Below, piece by piece: positions 11,443-23,206 of a stretch of 64,000 nucleotides of DNA. The position numbers were made by a program, and so were the translations under genes. Source of the stretch: Flaccisagitta enflata (lineage: Eukaryota > Chaetognatha > Sagittoidea > Aphragmophora); contig OZ231126.1 in assembly GCA_965153355.1 (NCBI GenBank), positions 44,020,001 through 44,084,000 on the forward strand, written 5' to 3'. Numbering within the stretch: position 1 is the stretch's first letter; the number at the start of each line of letters is the position of its first letter. Below the pieces are notes generated by a model. It did not search any database, had not been told where the DNA came from, and saw only the letters and a list, made by a program, of their open reading frames with translations.

Positions 11443-11764
11443 TTTCAAAATTCCCTGAAATTGTCTTCAAAAGAGCAACGGGTTTTTCACCCAACTCACC
11501 CGCCGTGGCGTGTATTTGAGGAATTGACTCGAACAATTGGCCCGCATTCTTTCAAAAGTGTTAGTCATTGCAGCGGAATTCTATGAATGACGACTGGCTA
11601 GGGCGTTGAAGGCCTCAGAAATTACAGGTCGTTGGTGCAATAGCATCGGTTTGACAGTTTCGCATTCCGTTGTGTGGAGAAACTGAGGAACTGTATACAG
11701 AGAAGATACAGAAAGTTCGAAAGAAAAGGTTTTACTATTTCTTCAGTGTATCTACTACATCATC

Positions 11765-12160
11765 ATGTTCGAAGCGGCGTCTGAGTCGTTTGTCAAAGCG
11801 ATCGGAAGTGAAACCTTGATTCCGATTACGTCCATCGATCGAGCGGACAATTGTCAACCACTGCACGTCGTCGTCAAGAAAAAGAGATACTGGATATGGC
11901 AATCGCCGAAATATCAACCTACCGCTTTCTCATTGCAAGAGATTTTAACCGAGTCTAGCAAAGGTGAGGATTATTATCAGCTTGTGTGTGCGTGTTTTAC
12001 TGCAAACTCTGACTCCCATCCCCCAACCCTTCCACAAACCATCAAGTTCATTGACATTGTTTCCCGCCATCACTCCGACTCAATCCATCGTAATGTGCGA
12101 AATTGCGCTTTATAATATTCCGTCAGTGACGCTGTCAAAAACTGAATTCCCGATTTAACC

Positions 12161-12226
<66 letters not shown>

Positions 12227-15200
12227 TCTCCCTCTCCCCTCTCTCTCTCTCTCTCTCTCCACTCTCTCCCTCTCTCCCTCTCTCCCTCTCTCTCCCTCTC
12301 TCTCTCTCTCCCCGTTTTCCTTTACTACAACTCTCGCCCCAACGCCATCGTAGACATGGGGGTCCGAACGACGAGTCATGAGTTGCTGTCCTACACGCGC
12401 AGTTCCAAGTTTTCCGCCACGGGCCGTCTGGGCATCAAGATCGCTAAAGAATTGGTCGATGTCGAAGTCTCAGGTGCCTTCTTGCAGAGAATTCATGTGA
12501 AAGGGGTGGTAAGCAATTGCATGACATGCTTAAGATTGACGACAGAACTTTGCTTGATCATGAGTGCATGCACTTGAATGTTCGTTAAAGATATTTGGAC
12601 TTACGCTTGTTGCGCTTTGATGTTTTGACCCCCAGGCGAAGATATGGTGGAGCTGGAGGCCGATTTAGGGCGAATGGACAAATTGGAGGCGGAAGCTGAT
12701 GACCTCTCCGACGCTCTGCAAGTACTTAAGTTTTGATGTTCACTCAATTGCCGCATGACCAAGCCGTTTCTTCCTGTCCAATAGGCTTCAATAGGCTTTT
12801 TCGATAGCAAAAAGAGTTAGTTTTCAAGTTTGTGCCTATATCTAGTCCAGTCCGGTCCACTCCTCAAAGCTCCAAATTTCTGACTCATCTCTACAACTAG
12901 TATTGAAATAGTTAAGATTGACGCTAAACGCGTATACGTATGCTAGTATTACTTTTTGTCCGCGACGGAATACCATTCCGACGCGGACTATAATTCGAGG
13001 CGGGTGGGTGTCGTCGTTGTCGTTGTCGTCGTTGTCGTCGTCGTTGTCCACACTTTTAAAAATGGGCTAACTTTTGAACGCCTTGACCGATTTGCTTCAT
13101 ATTTGGAGGGAAGTTGTACTAGGGTAAGCCGCTTTACATCCTATGCGTATGTTATGATCCGACCCACCCAACCGGCCCAACCAGCCTACCAGCCTAAAAG
13201 TGAAAAACGTGCATAACTTTGGCATTTTTCAACCGATTTGGTTGAAACTTGGTATGTAGTCTCTAAATGGAAGGACTCAACATATGTATTTGATTTGTAC
13301 AGATTTTAGCATGTTAACCAGCCAAACCGGCCTACCACCCAACCAGCCTACCAGCCTAAAAGTTAAAAACGTGCATAACTTTGTCATTTTTCAACCAATT
13401 TGGTTGAAACTTGGTATGTAGTCTCTAAATGGAAGGACTCAACATGTGTATTTGAATTGTAAAGATTTTAGCATGCTAACCGGCCAAACCAGCCTACCAC
13501 CCAACTAAGCCTACCAGCCTAAAAGTAGAAAAATGTGCATAACTTTTACATTTTTCAATCAATTTGGTTGAAATTTGGTATGGAGTCTCTAAATGGAATG
13601 ACTCAACATATGTATTTGAATTGTAAATATTTTAGCATGCTAACCAGCCAAACCAGCCTACCACCCAGCTAGCCTACCGGCCTAAAAGTGAAAAACTTGC
13701 ATGACATTTTCAACCAATTTGGTTGAAACTTGGTATGTAGTCCCTAAATGGAAGGACTCAACATATGAATTTGATTTAAAAAAGATTTTAGCATGCTAAC
13801 TGGCCTACTTGCCAGCCAGCCAGCCTACTACCCTAAGAGTGAAAAATGTGCAAAATCTAAATCATTTTCAACCAATTCGGTTAAAACTTGGTATGTAGAC
13901 TCAAAATGAAACGACTCTATGTTTTTGTAAGTGATTTAACACAATTTTAGCATGCTAACCGGCAAAACCAATTTATTGCTCAACCACCTTACCTTCTGGG
14001 AAAAAAACTTGCAGAATTTTTGCCGTCTTTCACCAACGCCGTATGACAACGCCGTATAATGGCGCCATGTAACAGCGCCATATGACAACGCCGTATGACG
14101 TTGCCGTATGACAACGCCGTATGACAACGCCGTATGACAGCGCCGTTGTAAACAGCGCCGTTTGACAACGCCCGTTTAGCAACGCGCCGTATGACAACGC
14201 GTATTATTAGCGCCCATTATGACGCGCGCGTATGACAACGCCCGTATGACAGCATACGTATGACAGCGCCGTATGACAGCGCCGTGTAATAACGCGTTTG
14301 ACTTAACGCCGTTGACTCGCGCCGTTTGACAAGCGCCGTTTGACAACGCCGTTGACAACGCCGTTTGACAGCGCCGTTTGGCTCGCGCCGTTTGACAGCG
14401 CCGTTTAGCAAGCGCCCGTTTGACCTTGCCGTTTGGCTTAGCAGCCGTTTGACAGCGCCGTTTGACAGCGCCATTTGACAAGCGCCGTTTGACAACGTTT
14501 GACAGCGCCGTTGACAGCGCCGTTTGACAGCGCCGTATGACAACGCCGTATGACAACGCGCCCGTATGATCGCGCCGTGTAACCAACGCCGTATAAACAG
14601 CGCCCATTATGACAACGCCGTATGACAACGCCCGTGTAACAAGCGCCGTTTGACTTAGCATGTTTGGCAACGCCGTTTGACAACCGTTTGACAACGCCGT
14701 TTGACAGCGCCGTTTGACAACGCCGTTTGACAACGCCGTTTGGCAACGCCGTTTGACAACGCCGTTTGACTAACGCCCGTTTGACAACGCCCGTTTGACA
14801 ACGCCCGTTTGACAACGCCCGTTTGACAACGCCCGTTTGACAACGCCCGTTTGACAAGCGCGTTTGACAACGCCCGTTTGGCAATGCTGATTGACCCCAG
14901 TCGCCCGGACCCATACTCTTTCAAAGGTACAGCCAGTTTTACGTTTTAGCTCTATATCCTGACGATAAGAAACGGCATGAGTAATGCCGATCTTTCAGCG
15001 TTATTTGTCTAACTTTTAATTTGTTCTTAGGAGCGATTTATAAACTTATCGCACGATTTGGTGGAGGACGTTAAACGAGACCCTCGAAAATGTCTTTGCG
15101 TCGTTGTGGCGACCGCTGTCACCACCAAGGTCAGTTTACATGGCCATCACCATGGCTGTCACCACCAAGGTCAGTTCTCAGCTTACCAATTTGCTGTCAC

Positions 15201-17928
15201 CACCAAGGTCAGTTTACATGATATACATAGCCATCACCATGGCTGTCACCTCCAAGGTCAGTTCTCAGCTGACCAATTTGCTGGCACCACCAAGGTCAGT
15301 TTACATGGCTGTCACCACGGCTGTCACCACCGAGGTCAGTTCACAGCCCTAACCAATATGCCATCCGCAGTAGGGTGAAGTGGGGTAAAATGGGTCACTT
15401 TTTCGAATGTTTTTTGATATCGCGTAGTTTATTGAAAAAATGAAGAATTTTACGGATGGTTATGGACATTGTGTGTTTCCTCTACTACCACGAAAAAGGA
15501 AATTGCCTCCAAAAAGATCTGTGTAGGGGGCAGCCCTCCTTTTTGTGAACGGGTAAGTGACCCATTTTACCCCACCCAGGTGGGGTAAAGTGGGTCACCT
15601 ACTTTTTTTCAATAATATCCACAATTTTTTTATCTCAAGTGATCAATTCTTACGTATTAGTAAAAAAAGAATAGTTTTATACTACAGTTGAGCCAAAAGT
15701 TTTATCTAATGGCAAATATTGTTGAGTTTTGAATAAAATGATATGCAAATGATGTTTTGACATCAAATCAAAAATTTTCATCAAAAAACTTTATAAAAAG
15801 GATGGAAAAATATGAAAATGGGAAAAATTAGCTTTATATCATGTCCTTTAACCCATGAGCAGGGATAGAAAGCTTTTTGCTGAAACTTTTGTGATTTTAG
15901 CAGGGTGACCCATTTTACCCCACATTACTAAAAATTAATTTTTTAGCTTTTTTAGCTAAATATAGATAAAAACTAAAAAACATCACTGTCCCTGTTTGAC
16001 CACCCATATGTAGTATGTAGGCGATGGGCAATGATTGTCTTCCTCCATTTGGTCTCCACGGCAACCAGAAGTTGGTTTCATGACCAGCGACGCCGATTTT
16101 TTTTTTTATTTGTAAATATTATTGCATTACGCATCAGTGCATTTAAGAAATGGGGCAAATGTTTGTCTTGGAGGTACCACAAGGCATCCTTCTTTTCATA
16201 ACAGATGAAAAATTCACTTCATTTTCACTAGATTATTTCAGAATTAAAAAAAAGTTAAGTGACCCACTTTACCCCGCTGACCCATTTTACCCCACTCTAC
16301 CCTATGTGGTGAAATTCTACGCACAAAAAATGCAACGTTGCACCTCATCGATGGGTTTTGACATGCGCCCCCTCTTTATCGATATTGGGCAGCGATGCCA
16401 ATGATCTGACGTTTCTCATAATGAGTCATATGGGAAAATTTCTTTCACCTTTTATGCTTTCTCTCTAACCCCCCCCCCCACGCTCCTGGCTCAAATCCAA
16501 GTGAAAAAGCCCCCAGCCTAGCCTTTAGGCCTGCCTTACAGCCTAACTCAGCTGCGTGGCCTAAATTGTAGCCCAAAGGCCTTTATCATGATCACGAAAA
16601 CCGAAAGTTTCTCAGCGATTCCCCATGAGCCTAAGCATGGGACATTGGTCCCTCATGGGCCATTGCCTCTATCACTATCTTATCCCCATCTACAGTAATT
16701 TAGGGTAACGCTGTTGCAAAATTTACGTTGCAGGATGCAAACATCTCATCACGAAAGGACGTTGGTGGCAAAGCCGGTGTTGAGTTAAAACCTTACGCCA
16801 ACACCGACGTCAAAGTCGATAACGACTCTACCAACAAACTCGTTCTCCCGAAAGGTCATAACATACGCACGGTGTGGTGATTTCTACTTCGTAATATGTT
16901 CATGTTCATTAAATCGTGTGCACTTTTAGCTTTTAATTCGGATCTTTCATTTCTTTGTTTTTCTTCGCGTTTGGTCGTGCACTGTGCAGGAACGGCCATT
17001 GCTTATAGCGTTCGAGATTTATTGATTCAACCTGATGGCGGTGTGAAAGTGGTGCTTCTGGAAGGCGAGCAAGGTAAGGATGAGATTTCTTGGACATGCA
17101 GCAATTGGAAAAGGTCTATTCTATATATATAATTCTATCCATTAATAGGTCGTAATAAATTGAAATAATTAAAAATTAAAACACAGGAAATATATTGGTA
17201 AATACGGCCGAAAATTCATTTCTCATTTAATTTGGTTTTGTTGTGATGCTGTACTCTTTTTTCAAATTCTATGTGTCTCTCTATGAACCTTACTTTAGCT
17301 ACCTTACTGGCTAGCTCCCTTCTTCAACTATCTTACTCTGGCTACATTACTCTTTCGCAGGTGGATTTGTCTCCTTGGAGGACTCGCGCGAGGAGTCTAA
17401 AGTGGCGATGCATCTCGATTCACCGGCCGATGAGCTGTTCAAACCACTCACCTCCCTTGACACATCGGAAAAGTGGCATTTTCAACACGCTGTCTTAAAG
17501 GTACAAGAAAAGTATAATCATGAAGGTATGAGAAAAGTATTTGACTAGTCGTAAAGGCGTTAGATGTTCTGTGGTACCCACTGCCTACGGTATGGGGATG
17601 TAATGATAAGTGAGGCAGAGACTTTAAAGGGGCCATCAATCCAAATTCTGATCTGTTCTTAGAAGAATTGGTTTCAATATCCGTATTGGGGCCAAAAGGC
17701 TGAGTTAAGAGCTCTTGAAAGCTTCAAGACCAATGTGGTCCTTATAACTAGGGGCCGCTGTCCGCTATCATTAATAGTAAGAATTTTCACCGTTTTCGTT
17801 TCTATTTATCGTTCAAGGTGGCCTCCCACGCTGCCACAATACCCAAGTTGCTCTCAACGATGAAACATGCGCATTTCGCTCTGGAACGCGGGGCTAATGA
17901 TGAAACCATTCCTGCCAAGGACTTGGAG
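11765..17928 (+). CDS. Gasdermin family protein, exons 1-8 (3' end missing)
   Basis: Gasdermins are cytosolic proteins whose N-terminal domain, once released from the inhibitory C-terminal part, forms membrane pores and causes lytic cell death. Eight exons join in frame: 11765-11963, 12354-12473, 12636-12721, 15031-15129, 16734-16854, 16990-17073, 17361-17500, 17818-17928 (960 nt, 320 codons, no stop). All have AG acceptors and GT donors in matching phase. Family features: MFEAASESFVKAIG start, VVVKKKRYWIWQSPKYQPT (37-54), KIAKELVDVEVSG (95-107), a DPRKCLCVV strand in exon 4, the DANISSRKDVGGKAGVEL block in exon 5, and AIAYSVRDLLIQPDGGVKV in exon 6. Exon 7 is linker-like and acidic; I see no DxxD caspase motif in it. 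Exon 8 (KLLSTMKHAHFALERG) begins the C-terminal helical part. Sequence turns back on itself 60-70 bp after exon 8, so the remaining exons are absent. Best likeness is to GSDME/pejvakin-like members, a judgement from memory of the family. Confidence 0.88.
12164..12312. repeat. Imperfect (CT)n in gasdermin intron 1
   Basis: About 150 bp of CT with CCCT interruptions. It ends about 40 bp before the exon 2 acceptor (CATCGTAG) and so could serve as part of its polypyrimidine tract. The inverted copy replaces it with a short degenerate GGAGAA stretch (22845-22900). Confidence 0.95.
13062..13990. repeat. Satellite of about 160 bp, 5-6 copies, in gasdermin intron 3
   Basis: Each unit holds AACCAATTTGGTTGAAACTT, GGTATGTAGTCTCTAAATGG, TTTTAGCATGCTAACC and a CCAGCCTACC cluster. 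TTTTAGCATG recurs near 13305, 13466, 13630, 13787 and 13946, a spacing of 157-163 bp. It is preceded by a (GTCGTT)n stretch at 13005-13048. Confidence 0.85.
14030..14885. repeat. 13-bp minisatellite CGCCGTTTGACAA
   Basis: Roughly 65 tandem units with TTTG and TATG variants and one-base indels. It translates to artefactual repetitive frames on both strands. The inverted copy at 20690-21470 is heavily scrambled. Confidence 0.92.
15108..15355 (+). repeat. Tandem repeat of the exon 4 end plus its splice donor
   Basis: The exon 4 end GCTGTCACCACCAAG followed by donor GTCAGT (boundary 15129/15130) recurs about five more times downstream, at about 15149-15172, 15193-15213, 15241-15262, 15280-15301 and 15321-15341. 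The copies are separated by CATGGCCATCACCATG or CTCAGCTTACCAATTTG spacers. Most copies keep an AAGGTCAGT or GAGGTCAGT donor. Confidence 0.88.
15371..16304. mobile_element. TA-flanked MITE (934 bp) in gasdermin intron 4
   Basis: Terminal inverted repeats: TAGGGTGAAGTGGGGTAAAA at the left and TTTTACCCCACTCTACCCTA at the right. Both contain GGGGTAAAATGGGTCA or its inverse. Further internal copies lie near 15551-15596 and 15905-15922. No transposase frame. The TA at each end fits a TA-target DNA transposon derivative. The inverted copy is degraded at about 19550-20160. Confidence 0.8.
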
Positions 17929-17987
17929 GTAAGTTAATTTTGGAACAGTATTATTGGGTTGCCGGTGATAGGTAAAATGGGTCAATT

Positions 17988-18006
17988 GGCGTAATATGGG
18001 TACGCC
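17988..18006. other. First turning point of the inverted duplication
   Basis: GGCGTA (17988-17993) and TACGCC (18001-18006) flank a 7-nt centre. Sequence to the right is the reverse complement of sequence to the left, allowing for indels: GATAGG...GGCGTA on the left pairs with TACGCC...TATCGCC on the right. Exon 8 of the gasdermin ends 60 bp to the left. Confidence 0.8.
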
Positions 18007-18049
18007 CTAGGTGTGCATTTATCGCCGGCGTAACTAATCTGTTCTAACA

Positions 18050-21000
18050 CCTCATCGCAACGAAATTAAATCATTGGCATGCGTATTTCATCGTTAGTAT
18101 TGTGGCGCGTGAACACCTGAACGATAAATAGAAACGGCATCAATGCCACTATTAATGATAGCGGACAGCGGCCCCTAGTTATAAGGACCACATTGGTCTT
18201 GAAGCTTTCAAGAGCTCTTAACTCAGCCTTTTGGCCCCAATACGGATATTGAAACCAATTCTTCTAAGAACAGATCAGAATTTGGATTGATGGCCCCTTT
18301 AAAGTCTCTGCCTCACTTATCATTACATCCCCATACCGTAGGCAGTGGGTACCACAGAACATCTAACGCCTTTACGACTAGTCAAATACTTTTCTCATAC
18401 CTTCATGATTATACTTTTCTTGTACCTTTAAGACAGCGTCCTTTAAGACAGCGTGTTGAAAATGCCACTTGTCCGATGTGTCAAGGGAGGTGAGTGGTTT
18501 GAACAGCTCATCGGCCGGTGAATCGAGATGCATCGCCACTTTAGACTCCTCGCGCGAGTCCTCCAAGGAGACAAATCCACCTGCGAAAGAGTAATGTAGC
18601 CAGAGTAAGATAGTTGAAGAAGGGAGCTAGCCAGTAAGGTAGCTAAAGTAAGGTTCATAGAGAGACACATAGAATTTGAAAAAAGAGTACAGCATCACAA
18701 CAAAACCAAATTAAATGAGAAATGAATTTTCGGCCGTATTTACCAATATATTTCCTGTGTTTTAATTTTTAATTATTTCAATTTATTACGACCTATTAAT
18801 GGATAGAATTATATATATAGAATAGACCTTTTCCAATTGCTGCATGTCCAAGAAATCTCATCCTTACCTTGCTCGCCTTCCAGAAGCACCACTTTCACAC
18901 CGCCATCAGGTTGAATCAATAAATCTCGAACGCTATAAGCAATGGCCGTTCCTGCACAGTGCACGACCAAACGCGAAGAAAAACAAAGAAATGAAAGATC
19001 CGAATTAAAAGCTAAAAGTGCACACGATTTAATGAACATGAACATATTACGAAGTAGAAATCACCACACCGTGCGTATGTAATGACCTTTCGGGAGAACG
19101 AGTTTGTTGGTAGAGTCGTTATTACATCGACGACGTCGGTGTTGGCGTAGACTACCTCAGCGCAAGCTTTGCCATCACTCGTGTGGATGTTTGCGTCACT
19201 GCGAACACTGCAGCGGCGTCCCTTTCATTACCAATGAATAAGATAGTGATGGCAATGGCGAACAATGTCCGTATTAAATATAGAGACTGAGGCTTTCGGT
19301 TTTCATGATCATGATAAAAGACGTTTAGTTTACAATTGAGCCACGCAACTGAACTGGAAAAGCAGGCCTAAAGAGCAGGCTGAGACAGGCAAATGAAGCA
19401 TAAAAGGTGAAGAAATTTTCCATATAACTCATTAAAAGCATCGAATCATTAACGTGCTTTACCCAATATCGTAAAGAAGAGGCGCAATGTCAAAACCGTG
19501 ATGGTGCAGCTGTTGTAAATTTCACCACGTGGTAAATGGTAAAATAGTCAGCAGGTAAGGTCACAATTCTAAGTAATCTAGTGAAATGAAGCAATTTTTC
19601 ATCTGTTATGAAGGATACTTGTTTAATGTACTCCAAGACAGAGCATTGCTATTTCTTTAAATGCACTGATAAATACTAATAATATTTATCAGTAAAAAAG
19701 TAAAATGCAGTCATGAAGCCCAGGCACTTCTGGTGCCGTGGAGACCAGGTGGAAGGAAGACAGTCATTGCCCATCTTCATACTACATATAGATGATTAAA
19801 ACAGGGGACAGTGATATTTTTAGTTTTTATCATATTTAACTAAAATTAATTTTGGTAATGGAGCAAATGGTCACCTATTCTCACAAAAGTTTCAGCAAAA
19901 AACTTTCTATCCGTCATGTAAAGACATGATAAACTAATTTTCCATTTTATAAAAGTTTTTATTAATTTTGATTTGTCAAGGCATGTTGCATATCATTTTA
20001 TTCAAAACTCAACAACCATTAGATAAAGCTCAACTAACCAATCTCAGCTTTCTTTTATAATACATAAGTGATCACTAATTAAAAAAATTGTGAATATGAA
20101 ATGAAAAAGTAGGTATTTGCCCACCTGGGTAATATAGTGCAAAAGGAGGGCTACCTACCTTCTTTGGAAGGCAATTCACCTTTTTCGTATTGTGAAACAC
20201 AATGTCCATAACCATCGTAATTATTTCATTTTCAATAAACTACGCGATATCAAAACGTCGAAGCGGTATTGCTTCACTACTGCAGATGAAGACGAAGGGC
20301 TGACCTCGGCGCCGTATTGACTGGCGCCATAAACTGACGCTGATGCCAGCAGTTGGTGGCTGAGGCTGACCTTGGAGAGCGGCAGCCCTGGTGATGGCCT
20401 ATGTAAGAGCGCGGTGTGACCTTTAAATTGGCAAGCTGAAGAGCAAGGTAACCATGTGTGTATATGCTGACCTTGGTGGCCGACGGCGGTCGCCGCAACG
20501 GCGCAAGATTTTCGGGGTCTCGTTGCGTCTCCGCAAATCATTGCGATAAGTTATCGGCGCTCTAAACAAATTAAAGTTGAACAAGCAACACTGAAAAGGT
20601 ATCGGCGTCCTCAGTGCCGTTTATCAGGTTTGATAGTAGAGGGTAGCAAAACGTAAAATCGTCGCGTAGGTCCGCGACTGAGATTAATCAGCGGTATCAA
20701 GCGGCGTTGATCAAGCGGCATTATCAAACGGCGTTGTCGAAGCGGCGTTAATCAAGCAATGATAACTGGCGTTGTCAAGCGGCGTTGTCAAGCGGCGTTA
20801 ATCAAATGCAACGTCTGGCGGCGTTGTGCCGGCGTTGTCGCGAAGCGTTATCCGGCAACGTTAATCAGAAACGTTAATCTGCGTATCGCGGCGTTATCCT
20901 GCTGGCGTTAATCATCATCTCTGGCGGTAATCTATGCGGCGTTAATCTCCTGGCGTATCTGGCGTAATCCTCTGGCGATTATCCTCGGCGCTGTCATGGC

Positions 21001-23206
21001 GCTATCAAAACTGCGCTGTCAAGCGGCGTTAATCAAGCAGCGTTAATCAAATGGCGTTAATCGCAGCGTTAATCTTTAGCGTTAATCGCTGTGCGCAGCC
21101 TGGTCTATCTGGCGTTAATCGCTGGCGTTATCAAAAAGCGGCGTGCGGCGACCATCCAGCTGGCGTTATCAAAGCGGCGTTATCAGCGGCGATATCAACG
21201 GCGTTATCGCCAGCGACCAATCTGTCTATTATCCTCTGGCGGTCGATCATCCTGGCGTTAATCCTCCTGGCGTGTCATATGCGGCGTTAATCATGCGACG
21301 TTGTCGCGGCGTTGTAATCCAACGGCGTTAATCAAGCGGCGTTATCTGGCGTTGTCATCTGGCGTTATCGCGGCGTTGTCATACGGCGTTGTCATACGGC
21401 GTTGTCATGGCGTTGTCATATGGCGTTGTCATATGGCGTTAATCTCTGGCGTTGATGAGCGGCAAAATTCTGCAGTTTGAAGCGTAAGGTGGTGACAATA
21501 ATTGGTTTTGCGGTGCTTATGCTAAAATTGTGTTGACGCTTACAAACATAGTCGTTCGACAGTCTACATCTCCAATTTAACCAGTGATTGAAAGCTAATT
21601 TGCACATTCCTCTTAAGTAATGAAACTGGCTAACAACAGTGACTCAGTTATGTCTTAAGATGTTTTAAATCAAATTCATATGTTGAGTCCTTCCATTAGA
21701 GACTATACCAAGTTTCAACCAAGTGGTGAAAAACCAGTTGGCCTGATGGCTGGTTTGGGTGGCAAACTGGTTTGCTGGTGCTGTGTCTTTACAGTGTCCT
21801 ATGTTGTCTTTTCCATTAAAACTATCTCAGATTTCAACCAAATCATTGAAAAATGTAGAGATTATGCACATTTTCACTTACAGGCTGTTAGTATGACCAG
21901 GCTGGTTTTGTAGTGTATACCAAAAAATCTTGCAGTTAAAATACGCATGTTGATCCTTCATTAGACTTCATACAGACCAACAAGTGTGAAAAATGACAAA
22001 GTTAATACTGCATTTTCAACTTTTGGCTGGTAAATATTAAAATCTGCTTCATCAATATCTTCTAGCAAGACACATACAAAGATTTCAACCAAATCGGCAA
22101 ATGCCAAAGATTATTTTCACTGTGTGTGAATAGTCAGATCACTAACTTTACACTCAGGATGAAGCAGCTATAGTATAACTTCCTCAAATATGGCGCGACC
22201 AGGCATTCAGGCCAGCCCATTTTTAAAAGTGGACAACATTTATTCTTTGACTGATAACATTTCTTTTGAAACACCCATAACCTCGAATCACTTTGGAATG
22301 AGGTACTAGAACAAAAAACACTAACATACGTATGCACGTTGTAATCTTAACTATTTCAATACTAGTGTAAATGAAGTCAGAAATTTGGAGCTTTGAAGTG
22401 GACGAACTGAACTAGATATAGGCAGCAGTAACTCTTTTATATCGAAAAAGCCTATTAAGCTTTTTCTATTGATGAAAAAGGCAGCTAATCTGTGCTGATG
22501 AACATCAAAACTTAGTACTTGCGAAACGTCGGCGTCATCAGCTTCCGCCTCAATTCTCATTCATCGGCACTCCCTTCACCGTAATCTTAAAGCGCAGAGT
22601 CAAGAACATCAAGCAGCAAGCGCAGTCTATTAGCGCAACGAACATTCAGAATGCGTGCACTTCATGATCAATATCGTCGTGTAAGCGTATTAAATACAGT
22701 GCTACCGCCCCTACGTAAATTCTCTGCAGAAAGGCACCTGGTCGACATCGACCCAGCGATGTGAAAACGGAACTGCGCGGTAACTCATGATATAATTCAG
22801 ACCCCGTATTACGATGGCGTTGGAGGCGAGAGATATAATGGAAAACGGGAAGAAGGGAGGAGAGAGGAGAAGGAGGAGAAAGAGGAGAAGGAGGAGGGGA
22901 ATAAATCAGATTCAATTTTTGTGTGTCACTAACAGATAAACGCAATTTCACGACTGTGGATGATCAGGTGGCGAGTGCGATGGTGTGAGATGAAGTCAGG
23001 GATTCTGGTAAAGCGCGCACTGGCTGATAATTAATCTCGCAGCGCGGAACCGGTTAAAATCTCTTGCGTGAAAACGGTGGATGATATTTCGGCGATTGCA
23101 TATCAATATCTCTTTTTCTTGACGACGACGTGCAGTGGTTGACCGGTGATCGTGGACGATAAAGTTTCACTCGATCGTGACAAACGACTCGGACGCCGCC
23201 TCATTT
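18050..23206 (-). pseudogene. Inverted copy of gasdermin exons 1-8, mostly broken
   Basis: Exon 6 (18868-18951) and the bulk of exon 7 (18426-18580) match the left copy almost exactly, and exon 7 carries an extra 15-bp in-frame duplication next to its donor. Exon 4 (about 20475-20570), exon 5 (about 19085-19200), exon 8 (about 18050-18115) and exon 1 (about 23100-23206) are recognisable but have frameshifts and altered splice sites. The sharp contrast between perfect and damaged exons within one gene is unlike normal pseudogene decay. It fits partly corrected raw sequence better. Confidence 0.75.
19550..22345 (-). repeat. Degraded inverted copies of the intron 3/4 repeats
   Basis: Inverted counterparts of the MITE (about 19550-20160), the donor repeat (about 20280-20480), the 13-bp minisatellite (about 20690-21470, seen as GGCGTTGTC and GGCGTTAATC variants) and the 160-bp satellite (about 21650-22345). 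All are shortened and noisy. Confidence 0.65.

Noticed and set aside
12842-13051. Asp/Asn-rich minus frame and Val-rich plus frame
   Set aside because: They come from the (GTCGTT)n simple repeat in intron 3.
14030-14885. CRISPR-like array
   Set aside because: The units are contiguous 13-bp repeats without unique spacers, in a eukaryotic intron.
14176-14914. Repetitive frames of 158-185 codons on minus
   Set aside because: They result from the 13-bp minisatellite read in three phases.
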